Positions 61,594 to 64,000 of a stretch of 64,000 nucleotides of DNA are shown here, piece by piece. Position numbers and translations under genes: made by a program. The notes beneath the pieces were generated by a model. It did not search any database. It was not told where the DNA came from and saw only the letters and a program-made list of their open reading frames with translations. The stretch covers positions 186,001 through 250,000 of the forward strand of contig JAHHHZ010000019.1 in assembly GCA_019359095.1 (NCBI GenBank). Reading direction: 5' to 3'. Numbering within the stretch: position 1 is the first letter of the stretch; each line of letters begins with the position of its first letter. The DNA is from Pleurocapsa minor HA4230-MV1. Lineage in GTDB: Bacteria; Cyanobacteriota; Cyanobacteriia; Cyanobacteriales; Xenococcaceae.

Positions 61594-62008
61594 GGAGGTC
61601 TCCTAAAATTGTTTCTTACGTTCTCTCAAGCCTCAATCGGACATAATACTAAATCCAATTGGTATAAATATATGCAAAATTAGTCATATTTGAACCAATG
61701 AGGCGTTGGTAAATGCGTAATGCTTCATGCAAAAGCAGGGACAGTTTTAAATTTTAGATAATGCAATAGTAAACGAATAGAATATCTGAGAAAAACTAAA
61801 GATTTGGAATAGCAAAGCGTTTTTCGATTACTTAATTCATTATCTTAAATTTTGGGATGTCCCTGTTCCTTATGTAGAAAATAATTTTCCTTAAAGAGCG
61901 ATCGCGAAGCGTAGGCTATGCCTAATCGCTTTTTATTTATCATACCTTCATTTACCAACGCCAAAATTAGTTTTTTAATTTGCAACAGGTGTATCAAATT
62001 TCGGATGT
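61594..62008. other. Intergenic region with a dispersed repeat
   Basis: About 0.4 kb with no convincing gene. At 61898-61930 there is a cyanobacterial-type repeat (GCGATCGCGAAGCGTAGG, then CTATGCCTAATCGC), also seen in part near 20100. The rest is AT-rich. Confidence 0.4.
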
Positions 62009-62779
62009 TTAATCCAACGTTTGCACACCACCACCGTTGACAAATAACACTTGACCGCTTACCCATGACGATATTGGTGCTGCAAAATAAAGCACTGCAC
62101 CAGCAATATCTTGCACCTCACCTAGTCGCTGTAGTGGCGTATGTGACAACATTTTTTGCTCCCTTTCTGGTGTCAGCACCGAGGCCAAAGCATCAGTTTT
62201 TATCGCTCCTGGTGCTACTGCATTAATTCTTACTTCAGGACCATAATCAAAGGCTAGATTGGCAGTCATATGGTTGATTGCTGCTTTAGATGAAGCATAG
62301 GCGCTGATAGCAGGACTTTTGTTTATGGATGACATTGAAGACATACTGATAATCGAGCCATACCCAGACTTTTTCATTTCAGGAGCGCACAGTTGCGACA
62401 ACCGCCAGGCACTAAATACATTGAGTTGAAAAGTTCGAGCAAAGTCATCTACCGAAATATCTGACGGACTTTCTTTTCCAGCACCGCCACCGCCAACATT
62501 GTTGACTAAAATATTTATACCGCCAAATTCATCAACTGTACGCTTGACTAAGTTAGTCAGTTCTTCGTCTTTGGTTACATTGCAGGATACGGCGATCGCT
62601 TTTCCGCCTTTTTGCTTAATTTCATCGGCTACTTTTTGAGCATCTTCTGTTTTTAAATCCGCGACTACGATATTAGCACCAGAATCAAAGAGCATCAAAC
62701 AACAGGCTTTGCCGATGCCGTTCCCGCCTCCAGTAACAATCGCAGTTTTTCCTTCTAAGTTAAATAGTTCTGTATTCAT
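62009..62779 (-). CDS. Short-chain dehydrogenase/reductase
   Basis: This 256-residue classical SDR has the NAD(P)-binding motif VTGGGNGIGKA, ILVNNVGGGG (NNAG position), the catalytic Ser in IISMSSMSS and YASSK (Tyr and Lys of the active site), then PGAIKTD. The Asp after the second beta strand (VVADLKTED) suggests NAD+ preference. The overall pattern is close to 7-alpha-hydroxysteroid dehydrogenase-like SDRs, but the substrate is unknown. It lies 22 bp downstream of the serine hydrolase gene, so the two are probably co-transcribed. Confidence 0.92.
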   Translation of the reverse strand: MNTELFNLEGKTAIVTGGGNGIGKACCLMLFDSGANIVVADLKTEDAQKVADEIKQKGGKAIAVSCNVTKDEELTNLVKRTVDEFGGINILVNNVGGGGAGKESPSDISVDDFARTFQLNVFSAWRLSQLCAPEMKKSGYGSIISMSSMSSINKSPAISAYASSKAAINHMTANLAFDYGPEVRINAVAPGAIKTDALASVLTPEREQKMLSHTPLQRLGEVQDIAGAVLYFAAPISSWVSGQVLFVNGGGVQTLD

Positions 62780-62801
62780 GACATTTGTGTGTTATTTGTG
62801 G

Positions 62802-64000
62802 TTAATTTTGTTCGATTAAATGATCGGCTACGGCTTGATAGGCAGGCAGAGAATAAGGATCGTTAGCAGAATTGGCAGCAATAGGATGGGAAGCGAAACG
62901 CACGAGAACCATCTGGGCCGTAGGATCGATGTAAATGGTTTGTCCGTGTATGCCTCGCGCAGCAAATGCACCGCCTTCATTGTTAGTAATCCACCACATA
63001 TCTCGATAAGACCAGCCTTTCAGCTTGTCATAATCTGACTTGGCGAATTTCTCTTTGCTTCCGCCTTGTTGAATATCTTCGATGACAGTTTGAGGTACAA
63101 TCTGTTTACCCTGCCAACTTCCTCCAAGGCGAATCATTTCTCCAAAACGCCCCAGATCTCGCAAACCCGCACTTAGTCCGCCTGCGGCAGAAGGTATTGC
63201 TAATTCATCTACAGAATAATAGGCATCTTGTTCCATGCCAAGGTTCTGCCAGATTTTTTCCGAAAGTAACTGATTTACTGATTTTCCCGTAGCCCTAGAA
63301 ATTATCCAGCCCAAGGCATCGGTATTAACGCTTTTATAGCCAAAGGCTTCTCCGTGTTCGCCATCCTTTTGTACCGTTTGTAGGTATTCAAAATAACCAA
63401 CTGGCCCGTTGTAATTTTCGGGCTTGGGCAGTGGACTTCCCGCGATCGCATATTTCCAGATCTCTGCGTTTGGGTTGGAATAGTCTTCGCTAAATTTTAG
63501 AGCGGTGGTCATATCCATTACCTCCCTGACGGTGGCATCGGCAAAGCCAGAATTTTCTAGTTCGGGGACGTATTCGGCTACGGTTTTGCTATCATCTAAC
63601 GCTCCTTCGGCAACCAGCATCTGCGCCAGCGTTCCTGTAAAGGATTTGCTAACTGACATAGCTACGTGTTTTCCAACTTCGGTTAAAGCAGCAAAATACT
63701 TTTCATAAATGATTTTGCCTTGATGCAGGATAAGTATGCCATCGGTATAATTCTTTCCTAGAGAAGCCTCCCAAGTCATCTCTTCATCCTCAGACCACGG
63801 GACAAAAGTTAGCGTGTCAATATTCTCATCGAGATTGTATTCAAAGGGAACTGGTGGTTTTTTTATTCCACGGGAAACTTCGACTGTAGGCATAAACTGC
63901 CTCATGTGCGCCACACTATAGCGCAAAGCAGGAAACTCAAAGAAAGAGCCGTTGGCAAGCTTCAAGCGTTTATCTTCTGGCGGTGGAAACCCCTGCATCC
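62802..64000 (-). CDS. Beta-lactamase-family serine hydrolase (5' end outside window)
   Basis: About 399 codons are visible and the gene continues beyond base 64000. The class C beta-lactamase/esterase fold is shown by SVSKSFTGTLAQ (SxxK active site), the Tyr/Asn region around FGYKSVNTDALGW and GIHGQTIYIDP (HxG position). Such proteins are usually esterases or D-aminopeptidases rather than antibiotic-degrading enzymes. No signal peptide can be judged because the start is missing. It is the first visible gene of a unit with the SDR. Confidence 0.88.
   Translation of the reverse strand, partial: MQGFPPPEDKRLKLANGSFFEFPALRYSVAHMRQFMPTVEVSRGIKKPPVPFEYNLDENIDTLTFVPWSEDEEMTWEASLGKNYTDGILILHQGKIIYEKYFAALTEVGKHVAMSVSKSFTGTLAQMLVAEGALDDSKTVAEYVPELENSGFADATVREVMDMTTALKFSEDYSNPNAEIWKYAIAGSPLPKPENYNGPVGYFEYLQTVQKDGEHGEAFGYKSVNTDALGWIISRATGKSVNQLLSEKIWQNLGMEQDAYYSVDELAIPSAAGGLSAGLRDLGRFGEMIRLGGSWQGKQIVPQTVIEDIQQGGSKEKFAKSDYDKLKGWSYRDMWWITNNEGGAFAARGIHGQTIYIDPTAQMVLVRFASHPIAANSANDPYSLPAYQAVADHLIEQN

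Overview
The window reads as the chromosome of a cyanobacterium. HIP1 palindromes (GCGATCGC and the shorter GCGATCG) occur throughout, and the gene content fits: multi-PAS phosphorelay proteins, Uma2-family genes, NHLP-type peptide export genes and a DUF7005-like protein. A large, mobile-element-rich genome is likely. The species cannot be fixed from the sequence.

Layout. 1-7.3 kb: the end of an LCP-type cell-wall protein gene and a phosphorelay set (CheY-like regulator, 1461-residue CBS/PAS/GAF histidine kinase, REC-wHTH-HPt-REC response regulator). 7.38-16.22 kb: a decayed Tn7-like transposon with 29-bp terminal inverted repeats. It ends 30 bp from the 3' end of a tRNA-Val gene. Inside are deletion-fused pieces of tnsB, tnsC and tnsD, pieces of type I-MYXAN/I-B cas genes (cas6, probably cas7, cas5), toxin-antitoxin scraps, a truncated conjugation coupling protein and BREX (brxD, brxHI) fragments. 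I read it as the fossil of a CRISPR-associated transposon or of a Tn7-like element that carried CRISPR and BREX cargo. 16.3-19.6 kb: tRNA-Val, a Uma2 gene and uvrB, with a 29-bp direct repeat and a scar of a second uvrB copy.

20.8-42.3 kb: a class II lanthipeptide (NHLP-leader) locus. Six intact precursors and three orphan core fragments, partly in exact 423-bp tandem copies, precede one LanM synthetase with a ProcM-like CCG zinc motif. Then come a putative Fe(II)/2-oxoglutarate oxygenase, two GNAT proteins and two luciferase-like flavin oxidoreductases. After an ISL3 remnant come a REC-AraC regulator, a receiver domain fused to the HlyD-like membrane fusion protein, a C39-peptidase ABC exporter, a second NHLP ABC protein with an internally duplicated N-terminal domain, and an aspartyl/asparaginyl-hydroxylase-like gene. 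The proposed flow is: precursor made, LanM dehydrates and cyclises, tailoring enzymes act, the C39 peptidase cuts after the GG of the VAGG site, and the complex exports the product.

42.5-47.9 kb: a truncated copy of the REC-AraC gene, then a cassette of a Cache-HAMP sensor, a ParA/MinD-like ATPase, an HExxH protein of unknown function and a double cyclic-nucleotide-binding-fold protein. It may regulate or localise the exporter. 48.1-57.5 kb: a defence island with a PLD-TIG-SNF2 helicase, VapBC-like and MazEF-like pairs, and a type ISP-like methyltransferase naturally split into two cistrons, plus an XRE regulator. 58.4-64 kb: a pirin gene and small partner diverging from a PadR regulator, a truncated ThDP-enzyme gene, a nucleoside deaminase, an SDR oxidoreductase and a serine hydrolase running off the window.
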